NCBI GenBank assembly: GCA_902802905.1
Contig: CADCNT010000005.1
Coordinates: 53,429-117,428 of the forward strand
DNA length: 64,000 bases
Source of the DNA: an uncultured Erysipelotrichaceae bacterium
Lineage (GTDB): Bacteria; Bacillota_I; Bacilli_A; RFN20; CAG-826
Direction: 5' to 3'
In this document: positions 53,198-62,357 of the stretch, in pieces
Numbering within the stretch: the stretch's first letter is position 1
Layout of the letters: each line of letters begins with the position of its first letter
Notes under the pieces: model-generated
What the model saw: only the letters and a program-made list of their open reading frames with translations
The model's database searches: none
What the model was told of the DNA's origin: nothing
Program-made: the position numbers and the translations under genes

Positions 53198-55711
53198 ATG
53201 TTTAAAAGAAGCATTAAAAATATCAAGGTTGATCGCACTGAAACTGACTCTAAAACTGGTTTAAATGATGAACAAGTAAAAGAGCGTATAGATGCTGGAT
53301 TAGTTAATAAAACAAAAATGATTGCGGGTAAAACTTATTGGGAAATTATCCGCACTGATGTTTTGACATTCTTTAACTGCATGCTTTTTGTTATTGCTGG
53401 TTTTATCATTTTTGCTAATTTGACAGATGGCAATCCAAAAACAAAGTGGCATTCAGGATTATTTTTCTTAGTTGTTTTAGCTATGAATATTATCATTGGC
53501 TTATATCAAGATTTAAAAGCCAAACACTTGATGAGCAAGCTTAAGGTAATTACCACCCCATTTGCTAGAGTCATTAGGAATGGCAAAGAAATAGAGATTA
53601 AACCTAGCGAGATTGTACTAGACGATATCATTGTTTTACATGCCGGAGAACAAGTCCCTTCTGATTCTATTTTGCTTAAAGGAGACATCTTTGTTAACGA
53701 GTCGATGTTGACTGGTGAAAGTCATAATGTAGAAAAAAATAGCGGCTCTCTGCTTTATTCTGGTAGTTATGTCACTACTGGAAGTTGTTTTGCTCGAGTG
53801 GAAAAAGTTGGTAAAGATAACTACATAGAATCTATTACTGAAAAGGCCAAGGCATTTAAAAGAAATCCATCTCATATTCTTAAATCACTTAAAGTTTTAT
53901 TCAGATATCTTGGTATTATCATTATTGCCTTTGCTGGAACATCTTTAGGTATCTATGCATCGATGGGACAATTTAATACTTTAATGGGATTCGTGCAAAT
54001 CGTTAGACCAGTTGCTGGACAAATGGTGGCAATGATTCCTGCTGGGTTATACCTCCTTACTTCAGTTACCTTAGCTAGCGGAGTTCTTTCACTCTATAAG
54101 CGTAAGGCCAACGTTCAAGATTTCTACTCTATTGAAATGCTTGCTAGAAGTGATGTCATATGTGTTGATAAAACCGGAACTATAACTGACGGCAATTTAT
54201 CAGTTAATAAGGTTCAAATTCTTTCAAAGAATACCGAAAAAGAAATTTCTTCGATTGTTCATTCATTAGTGGAAGCGACAAAAGATGAAAACTTTACCGC
54301 GAAAGCATTGTTAGCTTATTTCCAAGAAGGCGAAGTGATTGACGCAATTAAGTCATTACCATTCACAAGCAATAATAAATATTCTGCATTTACTGATTCT
54401 AAAGGCTTTACATATGTCATTGGCGCACTTGAATTCATGAATGTCGAAAACAAAGAGTCATTAATTAAACAAACTACAGAATTCGCATCCAAAGGATATA
54501 GATTATTAACTCTTGCTAGAGGCAAAAAACCGATTTCAGGAAATAAATATGACGATGAATTAGAAGTTTTAGCGTTTATTGTTCTACAAGATCATGTTAA
54601 AGATGATGCTTTTAAAACTTTCCAATGGTTCCAAGAAAACGGAGTACAAGTAAAAGTCATTTCTGGTGATAATGCTTTAACTGTTAGTGAAATCGCACGC
54701 ACAGCAGGCATTAATGGTGCAGAAAAGTTTATTTCTTTGGAAGGAATGAGCCTAGAAGAAGTAAAAGGTATCGCTAATGACTATGTAGTTTTTGGCAGAG
54801 TTACTCCAGAACAAAAAGAAGCGTTAGTAATTGCTTTGCGTGAGGCAAAACATACCGTGGCCATGGTTGGCGATGGTGTTAATGATATGCTTGCTTTAAA
54901 ACGTGCAGATTGTTCTATTGCCATGAATTCAGGATCGTTAAGCGCAAGGAATGTTTCTCATGTTGTTTTAATGAATGATAACTTTGCAACAATGCCATCC
55001 GTGGTTGCCGAAGGTAGAAGAGTAATTAATAACTTACAAAGAACCGGATCTTTATTCTTAACTAAAACTCTATTTGCTATGGCTTTAAGCACTCTATTCT
55101 TAATTGTTTATTTAGCTACACGCAATTATATCTATCCGTTCGATACTAACAATCTTATTTTGTGGGAAGTTTTCGGAATCGGGTTAGCTGCGTTCTTTAT
55201 CGCTCTTGAACCAGATAGCAAACCTATTAATAATGGTTTCTTAAGAAATATTCTTAAGAACGCTGTTCCATTTGCTACTCTCATGTTCGCTGCTACGATA
55301 ATTTGTTTCATCTTATACATGCTTCAATACAACAACATTTTATATACAGGTGTTTGGGACATTTGTTGTGAAAAAGAATTATCAGGAATAGCAAAATATG
55401 GCGCTACTGGAATAGCGATATTAGTGTTATCAGGCTTATCACTAGTTGTTTTATATCTTACATGCAGACCACTTAATCTATATCGTGGAATAGTGGTTGG
55501 TAGCTCTGCATTAGTTACTGTTGGTGTTGTATTAGCGTTCGCACTTTCTGGTGGAATGAATATTCTCCATATTGATTTTGATAGAATAACTGGAGAGAAT
55601 TGGATAACCATAGGGGCAATAATAATCGTGTTTGCAATTACGGCAATTACTATAAATAACATTTATAAGAGTTTTTCTAAGAAGAAGAAAGGAAACGAAA
55701 ATGAAAATTAA
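53198..55711 (+). CDS. P-type cation-transporting ATPase
   Basis: The 837-residue ATPase has the phosphorylation motif DKTGTITDG (Asp324), the actuator motif LTGESHNVEK and the hinge MVGDGVNDMLALKRAD. The membrane motif IPAGLYLLTSVTLA resembles the CtpE/YloB-type class, often calcium. About ten membrane segments are expected. There is no Shine-Dalgarno sequence, and a -10 box lies 8 nt before the ATG, so the mRNA is probably leaderless or nearly so. psuG overlaps its end by 11 nt. Confidence 0.92.
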   Translation: MFKRSIKNIKVDRTETDSKTGLNDEQVKERIDAGLVNKTKMIAGKTYWEIIRTDVLTFFNCMLFVIAGFIIFANLTDGNPKTKWHSGLFFLVVLAMNIIIGLYQDLKAKHLMSKLKVITTPFARVIRNGKEIEIKPSEIVLDDIIVLHAGEQVPSDSILLKGDIFVNESMLTGESHNVEKNSGSLLYSGSYVTTGSCFARVEKVGKDNYIESITEKAKAFKRNPSHILKSLKVLFRYLGIIIIAFAGTSLGIYASMGQFNTLMGFVQIVRPVAGQMVAMIPAGLYLLTSVTLASGVLSLYKRKANVQDFYSIEMLARSDVICVDKTGTITDGNLSVNKVQILSKNTEKEISSIVHSLVEATKDENFTAKALLAYFQEGEVIDAIKSLPFTSNNKYSAFTDSKGFTYVIGALEFMNVENKESLIKQTTEFASKGYRLLTLARGKKPISGNKYDDELEVLAFIVLQDHVKDDAFKTFQWFQENGVQVKVISGDNALTVSEIARTAGINGAEKFISLEGMSLEEVKGIANDYVVFGRVTPEQKEALVIALREAKHTVAMVGDGVNDMLALKRADCSIAMNSGSLSARNVSHVVLMNDNFATMPSVVAEGRRVINNLQRTGSLFLTKTLFAMALSTLFLIVYLATRNYIYPFDTNNLILWEVFGIGLAAFFIALEPDSKPINNGFLRNILKNAVPFATLMFAATIICFILYMLQYNNILYTGVWDICCEKELSGIAKYGATGIAILVLSGLSLVVLYLTCRPLNLYRGIVVGSSALVTVGVVLAFALSGGMNILHIDFDRITGENWITIGAIIIVFAITAITINNIYKSFSKKKKGNENEN

Positions 55712-56603
55712 TCCAGAAGTTAAAAAGGCATTAGAAGAGAATAGACCAGTTGTCGCTCTTGAAAGCACAATCATTTCTCATGGTATGCCTTATCCAAAAA
55801 ACGTTGAAACCGCTTTGAAGGTAGAACAAACAATTAGAGAACATGGTGCTGTTCCTGCCACAATTGGCATTATAGACGGAGAGCCAATTATTGGTATGAC
55901 TCCAGATGAAATTGAGCAGTTTGGTAAAAGAAAGGGCGTCTTAAAGGTTTCTAGAAGAGATTTACCTGTTGTCTATGCTAAAAAGTTATGGGGTGCTACT
56001 ACTGTTGCAACAACCATGATTTTAGCCAATCAAGCTGGTATCGAAGTATTTGTTACTGGTGGTATTGGTGGTGTTCATAGAGGCGCAACTGAAACTATGG
56101 ATATTTCTGCTGACTTACAAGAATTATCAAAGACCAATGTCACAGTTGTTTGCGCTGGCGCTAAAGCCATTTTAGACTTACCTTTAACTCTTGAATATTT
56201 AGAGACCATGGGCGTTCCTGTATTAGGTTTTAAAACCGAAGAACTACCAGCATTCTATAATTCACATTCCGGTCTAAAAGTTGATTACAAAGTAGAATCC
56301 GCCGAAGAGATGGCCAAAATTATAAAAGCCAAACGCGATAATGGTTTAGCTGGAGGAATTCTTCTAACCAATCCAATTCCTGAACAATATGAAATGGATA
56401 AAGCGATTATTGATAAAGCAATCGCTACTGCTTTAGAAAGTATGGAAAAAGAAGGCATTAAAGGAAAAGAATGTACTCCTTATTTATTAAAGACCATCAC
56501 TGAATTAACTGGTGGTGAGTCCTTAGAAAGTAATATAAAACTAGTTTTAAATAACGCTGCCGTTGGTAGTGAAGTAGCAAAGGAATATTGCAAATTAAAA
56601 TAA
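55701..56603 (+). CDS. psuG: Pseudouridine-5'-phosphate glycosidase
   Basis: The 300-residue enzyme breaks pseudouridine-5'-phosphate into uracil and ribose-5-phosphate. Family motifs VVALESTIISHGMPYP and VTGGIGGVHRGATETMD are clear. AAAGGAAA 8 nt upstream is the ribosome site. No psuK kinase or pseudouridine transporter is adjacent. Confidence 0.95.
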   Translation: MKINPEVKKALEENRPVVALESTIISHGMPYPKNVETALKVEQTIREHGAVPATIGIIDGEPIIGMTPDEIEQFGKRKGVLKVSRRDLPVVYAKKLWGATTVATTMILANQAGIEVFVTGGIGGVHRGATETMDISADLQELSKTNVTVVCAGAKAILDLPLTLEYLETMGVPVLGFKTEELPAFYNSHSGLKVDYKVESAEEMAKIIKAKRDNGLAGGILLTNPIPEQYEMDKAIIDKAIATALESMEKEGIKGKECTPYLLKTITELTGGESLESNIKLVLNNAAVGSEVAKEYCKLK

Positions 56604-56604
56604 T

Positions 56605-57159
56605 ATGAAGACACAACACGCTTTAACAATTGCTTTAAAAGACATGATGTCTCATCAACCATTAGACACCATTTCTGTTTTAGAATTGTCTAAAAAGTGC
56701 GGAGTATCAAGAAAGACATTCTATTATCATTATCATGATGTCTATGATCTTTTAACACAGCTTTTCTTAGAAGAAAAGATTCCTGGCGTTCAAGAAGCTG
56801 AGAATTTCCAAACTTTGATTGAATTGGTGTTTAAGTATTATAAAGATAATGAACCTTTTATCAACGCCACACTTCAAAGTGCTGGTAAAGATTTGTTCTC
56901 TGAGTTTATTTATAACGTCTTCTATACATCAAGCTTAAGATTTATCAAAAAAATCGATAGTGAAAACATTCTTCATCCAAACACCAAGAAATCAATCGCC
57001 CGTTTTTATGCGTACGGATATGGAAATTCAACAGTCTATTATTTATCAAATTACAAGAATAAAACATTGATCGGACTTATCAGCTCTTTTAACTTCATAG
57101 ATGCTGAAAATTTCAAAAAAAATGTGCAAAACGCTGTTAAATTGGAGAAAAAACAATGA
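56605..57159 (+). CDS. TetR family regulator
   Basis: The 184-residue protein has a TetR-type helix-turn-helix (VLELSKKCGVSRKTFYYHY, about residues 26-44). It begins one base after the psuG stop (TAA-T-ATG) and overlaps the alcohol dehydrogenase start by 4 nt. It probably regulates this small operon. Its ligand is unknown. Confidence 0.85.
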   Translation: MKTQHALTIALKDMMSHQPLDTISVLELSKKCGVSRKTFYYHYHDVYDLLTQLFLEEKIPGVQEAENFQTLIELVFKYYKDNEPFINATLQSAGKDLFSEFIYNVFYTSSLRFIKKIDSENILHPNTKKSIARFYAYGYGNSTVYYLSNYKNKTLIGLISSFNFIDAENFKKNVQNAVKLEKKQ

Positions 57160-58328
57160 AATCATTTGAATTCTATTCCCCAACAAAAATATATTTTGGG
57201 CCAGAAAAAGAAAAAGAAATTGGTCGCATTTTAAAGAGCTATAATGCATCACGTGTTTTGGTTGTAATTGGGCAAAACTCTGTCATTAAAAGTGGCTTGC
57301 TTGGTAAAGTCATTAGCGCTCTAGAAAACGAACACATTTCTTATTTAGTTTTAAAAGGTGTTAGAGCTAACCCAACATTTGATCTAGTTAAAGAGGGTGT
57401 TAGACTTCATAAAGAAAATAGATTCGACTTCATTTTAGCTATTGGTGGTGGTTCAGTTATTGATACCGCTAAATGTATTGCAGTTAACGCAAATCATGAT
57501 GGAGATGTTAGAAATTACAATTTACATCTTGAAGAACCTACATCCGCTCTTCCAATAGGCGTTATATTAACTATATCTGCTGCTGGTAGTGAGCTTTCCA
57601 ATTCTTGCGTTATTCAAGATGATGAAACAAAGATGAAATCAGGTTTTAATAGCGATTTAGTAAGACCAGTATTTGCAATCGAGAATCCAGAATTAACTTA
57701 TTCAGTTTCAAAAGAACAAACTGCGTATGGTATTGTCGACATCTTAATGCATACGCTTGAAAGATATTTCTCACCAAGCGAAGAAAATGAACTTGCAGAC
57801 GAATTTGCTTTAGGCTTATTAAAAATTGTGTTGGACGTTGGTCTAAAAGCATTTAATAATCCTGAAAACTATGATTATCGTGCTACTTTGATGCTTGCAT
57901 CTTCTCTATCACATAACGGATTAACTAGTGTAGGAAAGAAGTATTATATGCCAGTCCATCAATTAGAACATCCATTAAGCGGAAAGTTTGCTAATATTGC
58001 CCATGGCTGTGGTTTAGCTGTGCTATTCCCTGCGTGGTGTAAATACTATTATAAATATGATATTGATAAGTTTGCTTTATTAGGTGAAAGAGTTTTTGAT
58101 ATTTATTCAGGCGATAAAACCACTGATGCCCTCAGCACAATTGCCGCTTTTGAAGAGTATTTCTCTCGCCTTGGAATGCCAAGTACATTAACAGAATTAG
58201 GAGTAAAAGAAGAAGATATTGATGATCTTGTTAATAAGGTCACCAAAGGTGGAACAAAAACCGTTTATCATCATACAAAACCGATAAATGATGAAGTTGC
58301 GCGCAAAATATATTATTCTTGTTTGTAA
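57156..58328 (+). CDS. Iron-containing alcohol dehydrogenase
   Basis: The 390-residue enzyme of the Fe-ADH family (BdhA-like) has the NAD(P) motif AIGGGSVIDTAKCIA and metal ligands in AYGIVDILMHTLE (Asp and His), HQLEHPLSG and AHGCGLAVLFPAW. It reduces aldehydes or oxidises alcohols; the substrate is not readable. It overlaps the TetR gene by ATGA. Confidence 0.93.
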   Translation: MKSFEFYSPTKIYFGPEKEKEIGRILKSYNASRVLVVIGQNSVIKSGLLGKVISALENEHISYLVLKGVRANPTFDLVKEGVRLHKENRFDFILAIGGGSVIDTAKCIAVNANHDGDVRNYNLHLEEPTSALPIGVILTISAAGSELSNSCVIQDDETKMKSGFNSDLVRPVFAIENPELTYSVSKEQTAYGIVDILMHTLERYFSPSEENELADEFALGLLKIVLDVGLKAFNNPENYDYRATLMLASSLSHNGLTSVGKKYYMPVHQLEHPLSGKFANIAHGCGLAVLFPAWCKYYYKYDIDKFALLGERVFDIYSGDKTTDALSTIAAFEEYFSRLGMPSTLTELGVKEEDIDDLVNKVTKGGTKTVYHHTKPINDEVARKIYYSCL

Positions 58329-58334
58329 TCGATT

Positions 58335-59486
58335 ATGAAAAAAGAAAACATTTTTGGAATTATTATGTACCTTATCATCTTCGCATTTGCGGTGGTGTAT
58401 GGTTTAACCGTCCTTCAAACACATTTTGAACATTCTACAATGACTCAAGTGTGGCAATATGCAATATACATTATCTGTTCAATTTTAGTTGGCGTTATCA
58501 TCGCCGCTATTTTGCAAGAACTTGGTCATTTGCTTGGCGCTAAAGTTGGTGGCTATAAAGTAACAAAATTTACAGTTCTTTATTTTTCCATCTATTTAGA
58601 TGGTGGCAAATACAAATTCGGTTTTAAAAACTTCGAAGGAATGACTGGTGAAACACTAATTGTTCCTAATTATGAAAAAAATGACAATCCAAATCCAGTT
58701 CCATATTTAATTTATGGACCTATTTTTAATCTAGCATGGTTTATTGGCTCTCTAATCTTATTCTTCACCTTTAATAACGGTAGTAAGTTCGACGGAGATG
58801 TTGCTTACTCTATTTTGACCGTTGGTTTAATCTCTGCTGTTTTGTTTGTTTATGATATCGTCCCAGTAAAGCTTGATAGCAGCACTGATGGATATCGTTT
58901 AATGACATTAGCAAAGAATAAAGATCGTAAGCAATTTAACGATTTATTAGTTGCTCAATATGAAGCCAATCATGGGACCATGGAAATTGCCAAAGATAAA
59001 AAAGAGGCGGTCTCTGTAGTGGTTAAAGATACAACAGAAGGCAAATTAATCATGGTTTATAGTCTATTAGACGAAAAGAAATTTGATGAAGCAAATAAAC
59101 TTTTAGAAGAGATTTCTGAAAAAGAAAATGAACTCACAAAACGTGGTCAACTAGACGCTGCTGAATTGCGTTTATATATTATGGTTATGACTAAACCATT
59201 AGAAGAAATGGTGGAGTATTATCAAAACAATGTTACTCTTTCTCAAAAGAAAGAAATCTCAGGCGACCACACTATGCTTGGCATCCGCACATATCTCCTT
59301 TTAGCAGGATTACTCGATAAATCAAGAAGTGAATGTTTGATTGTCTTAAAACATCTTGCTAAAGCATATAAAAGCACCCCTACTAATCGCAAACATGCTG
59401 AATTAGTGTTATTTAACGAAGCATTAGAAAAGGTGTGCTCTGCACACCCTAAATGGGAACTTGAAATCTATAAGTTGTTTGAATAG
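58335..59486 (+). CDS. M50-like membrane protein with degenerate zinc motif
   Basis: The 383-residue protein has about five membrane segments in residues 1-185 and a helical cytosolic C-terminus with TPR-like repeats. The segment ILQELGHLLGAKVGGYKV (about residues 60-77) matches the site-2 protease HExxH helix except that the first His is Gln (codon CAA), and a later TDGYRLM resembles the family's third-ligand DG motif. The loss of the zinc ligand suggests a pseudoprotease or a non-catalytic binding role. It starts 6 nt after the ADH gene with no Shine-Dalgarno sequence. Confidence 0.75.
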   Translation: MKKENIFGIIMYLIIFAFAVVYGLTVLQTHFEHSTMTQVWQYAIYIICSILVGVIIAAILQELGHLLGAKVGGYKVTKFTVLYFSIYLDGGKYKFGFKNFEGMTGETLIVPNYEKNDNPNPVPYLIYGPIFNLAWFIGSLILFFTFNNGSKFDGDVAYSILTVGLISAVLFVYDIVPVKLDSSTDGYRLMTLAKNKDRKQFNDLLVAQYEANHGTMEIAKDKKEAVSVVVKDTTEGKLIMVYSLLDEKKFDEANKLLEEISEKENELTKRGQLDAAELRLYIMVMTKPLEEMVEYYQNNVTLSQKKEISGDHTMLGIRTYLLLAGLLDKSRSECLIVLKHLAKAYKSTPTNRKHAELVLFNEALEKVCSAHPKWELEIYKLFE

Positions 59487-59487
59487 A

Positions 59488-60951
59488 TTAAGTGATATTG
59501 AAGAATAGTGGATTCAATATCTCTTTCCAGATTAAGAAATAAGTAATTAAAGAAACAATATCAACCACTGTAGTGGTAATAGGCCCGCACATAACTGCTG
59601 GGTCTAATTTTATTAATTTGGCTAAGAATGGCAATGAGCAACCAAATAATCTAGAAATAATCATAGTGACAAATAATGTGCCACCAACCAATGCTGCAAT
59701 TAGTAATTCTGCTTGAATTAGCGTTAATTGAGCGCCGGAATCAATAATATTTTTTGTTATGCTGTCTGTATTTACAATTCCAACACTCATTTCAAACATC
59801 AGCCAGCCAAAAGCAAATATTGCAACAATAGAACCTATTATTGCAGCAACTCGAAGTTCTTTCCATGCAACACGTCCATAGTCGCGTAAATCGAATTCAT
59901 CCAAGGATAAGGAACGAACTATCATTGTAGTTGTTTGTCCACCAGAGTTTCCTCCAGCATCCATTATTAGTGGAGTAAATACCGCGAGAATGGCGAATTT
60001 AGCAATTTCGCCTTCGAACCCGGAAAGAATCATTGTGGTGAAAACTTGTAAAACCATTAAAATTAAAATCCAAGGAACACATTTTAAGACCAATTTGAAA
60101 ATTGGAGTTTTTAAATATGGATCAGACATATCAGTGATGTTTGCCATACGGGCAATATCTTCACTAGTTTCTTCTTCGATAATATCAACGATATCGTCAA
60201 TGGTAATAATACCGACAATCTTGTTTTCGTCATTAACAACTGCTAAAGCAGTTAAGTCATAACGCTTAAACATTTTAGCGACATCTTCTTGGTCATCGTT
60301 AACATTACAGCAGACAAAGTCTTTGTTCATGATGTCTGAAAGGACTTCATCTTCTTTGGCAAAAATTAAATCGTCTAAATCGACTGTTCCGGTTAATGTT
60401 CTTCTATTATCTCTTACAAAGATTGTATAAACAGTTTCTGCATCTCTACCTTTTTCTCTAATAGTAGCAATAGCGTCTTTAACTGTGACGTTTTCTTTCA
60501 TCTCAATATACTCAGTAGTCATAATGCTACCGGCTGTATCGTCTTTGTAATTGAGAAGTCTATTAACATCATTACGCATATCTTTAGGACATGCCTTTAA
60601 AACTCTGCTTACTATATTTGCAGGCAATTGTTGAAGAGTATCTGTAATATCGTCAGCATATAACTCATTTAAAAGAGCAACTAATTCTTTATCTGAGAAT
60701 GCGTTAATAATTAATTCTTGTTGTTCTGGAGTCAATTCCGCAAAGAAATCAGCGGCGTATTCATTGTTTACAACTCTAAAGATATATAAAAGAACTTTGA
60801 CATCATCCTCATCTTCAATTGCTTCAGCAATATCGATGTTAGGTATTGTTTCAAAGATTTCGGCAATTTCTTTGCTGTCTCTTTTTTCAACAGCAGTAAG
60901 AATTCGTTCTTTTAAGTCTTCTCTGATTTCTTCTAAATTTTCCATTTCCAT
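59488..60951 (-). CDS. mgtE: Magnesium transporter MgtE
   Basis: The 487-residue protein has the MgtE N domain (superhelical), a pair of CBS domains (about 130-255) that sense Mg2+, and five C-terminal membrane segments with the GGNSGGQTTTMIVR filter motif. It imports Mg2+. The frame extends to 60987, but that part lies within the promoter and terminator hairpin. The ATG at 60951 (MEMENLEE) is 7 nt after a TATAAT; a second ATG is at 60945. Confidence 0.95.
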   Translation of the reverse strand: MEMENLEEIREDLKERILTAVEKRDSKEIAEIFETIPNIDIAEAIEDEDDVKVLLYIFRVVNNEYAADFFAELTPEQQELIINAFSDKELVALLNELYADDITDTLQQLPANIVSRVLKACPKDMRNDVNRLLNYKDDTAGSIMTTEYIEMKENVTVKDAIATIREKGRDAETVYTIFVRDNRRTLTGTVDLDDLIFAKEDEVLSDIMNKDFVCCNVNDDQEDVAKMFKRYDLTALAVVNDENKIVGIITIDDIVDIIEEETSEDIARMANITDMSDPYLKTPIFKLVLKCVPWILILMVLQVFTTMILSGFEGEIAKFAILAVFTPLIMDAGGNSGGQTTTMIVRSLSLDEFDLRDYGRVAWKELRVAAIIGSIVAIFAFGWLMFEMSVGIVNTDSITKNIIDSGAQLTLIQAELLIAALVGGTLFVTMIISRLFGCSLPFLAKLIKLDPAVMCGPITTTVVDIVSLITYFLIWKEILNPLFFNIT

Positions 60952-60958
60952 ATTTTTG

Positions 60959-60987
60959 ATTATAAGTATAAAAAAAGTTAGTATCAA
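60959..60987 (-). promoter_or_regulatory. Promoter of mgtE inside the tldE terminator
   Basis: On the minus strand, TTGATA (60982-60987) and TATAAT (60959-60964) are 17 nt apart. The -35 lies in the 3' arm of the upstream terminator stem and its T-run lies in the spacer. The mgtE ATG is 7 nt after the -10 box. Confidence 0.85.
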
Positions 60988-61012
60988 ACTTTTTTGGCTT
61001 TTGACACTAACT
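60970..61012 (-). terminator. Terminator after tldE
   Basis: On the minus strand, the arm 61012-61000 (AGTTAGTGTCAAA) pairs with 60988-60976 (TTTGATACTAACT), 12 of 13 Watson-Crick pairs, with an 11-nt loop, followed by TTTTTTT. Confidence 0.88.
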
Positions 61013-61031
61013 ATTTGTTATTTTATATAAC

Positions 61032-62357
61032 TTATTTTCCGGAAACTGCTAATTTTTTAATTACTACTGATGGGCATCTACAAGCCGATAAGAATGTTTT
61101 AGAATCGTTTCCTACTGAGGTTATAGAGTTAAACAAGTCGACTAAATTTCCAGAGATAGTGATGATATCTAAAGCATGAGTCTTTTTGCCATTTTCAATC
61201 ATGTATCCAGTTGATTGCAGTGAGAAGTTTCCACTTCTTGGATTAAGACCAGCATGTAATCCAGAGACATCGGTGATATAAACACCATTTTGAACTTCTT
61301 CAAATAATTGTTCTTGCGATTTCTTGCCTGGTTTCATTTGTAGGAAAGCATAGCTTGTTGATACTTTGTTACCACCTGTAACAACACCATTGCCTGTTGA
61401 TTGAACTCCATCTTTTGCAGCTGTAGTTAGATTGTATAAGTATGTTTGTAAGATACCATTTTTAATAATTGGTTTGTTGTAAGTAGCAACACCTTCATCA
61501 TCAAATGATCTTGCAAATACGTTTTTGGTTAATGGTAAGTCTTCAATAGTAACTTTCTTAGAAGCGACTTTTTGATTTAATTTGCCAATAAACAATGATG
61601 AATTCTTTTGGACGTCTTCTGCAACAGCGCTAGATACATAAGCACTCATTAAAGAAGCTACAACATCTGGTGACAGTACGGCTTTGTAGGTTGCAGTTTC
61701 ACATGGATAGCCTCCTAATTGACCAATTGTCTCCTTTACGACTGATTTAGATAAATCACTTGGGACAAATTTTGAAAAATCATTACCAAAGAATATATCT
61801 CCACCTGTTTTTGTTTGATCTTTTTCTCTTGCAACACCATATGCATAGTATAAGAAGAAATTATTTTTTTGTGAAAGCTTTAAACCATGACTATTCATGA
61901 TGATACTTGAAGAACTTGATTCGTCATAACCAACGGTTTGGACTTCAACAATGCGTGGATCTCCATCACGAATCTCTTGTTCAATCTGTTTGGCAATTTC
62001 AATTTTCTTTTCAACAGGAATATTGCCTAATTGACGATTAAAAGTATTAATTTTTCTATATTTTTCGCTACCTTTAAAAATAAAGACTGGGTCATCATTT
62101 TCAATTACAGAAGCGTTGTTGATAATTTGTTCAACAAAGTATGATGCAAGCTTGTTGCTATAGACATCACTGACGATGGCGCCCATTTTTCCTTTGTAAA
62201 TTCCACGCGCTAAATATGAATAGGATTTACTTGATGTGTAAGAATCTATTTCTCCATGGAACAAAGAAAATGATAAAGAGTAAGAAGTTGAAACAGAAAA
62301 CTCTGCTTCTTCAATACCTGCTTGTTTTGCAAGTTCAAAAAACTTATCGTATTTCAT
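61032..62357 (-). CDS. TldD/PmbA family metalloprotease partner (TldE/PmbA)
   Basis: The 441-residue protein is the TldE/PmbA subunit that pairs with TldD. It lacks an HExxxH zinc site, as expected for TldE. TldD/TldE degrade unfolded peptides and mature some ribosomally made peptides. It overlaps tldD by one base (TAATG) and ends at the terminator that also carries the mgtE promoter. Confidence 0.92.
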   Translation of the reverse strand: MKYDKFFELAKQAGIEEAEFSVSTSYSLSFSLFHGEIDSYTSSKSYSYLARGIYKGKMGAIVSDVYSNKLASYFVEQIINNASVIENDDPVFIFKGSEKYRKINTFNRQLGNIPVEKKIEIAKQIEQEIRDGDPRIVEVQTVGYDESSSSSIIMNSHGLKLSQKNNFFLYYAYGVAREKDQTKTGGDIFFGNDFSKFVPSDLSKSVVKETIGQLGGYPCETATYKAVLSPDVVASLMSAYVSSAVAEDVQKNSSLFIGKLNQKVASKKVTIEDLPLTKNVFARSFDDEGVATYNKPIIKNGILQTYLYNLTTAAKDGVQSTGNGVVTGGNKVSTSYAFLQMKPGKKSQEQLFEEVQNGVYITDVSGLHAGLNPRSGNFSLQSTGYMIENGKKTHALDIITISGNLVDLFNSITSVGNDSKTFLSACRCPSVVIKKLAVSGK

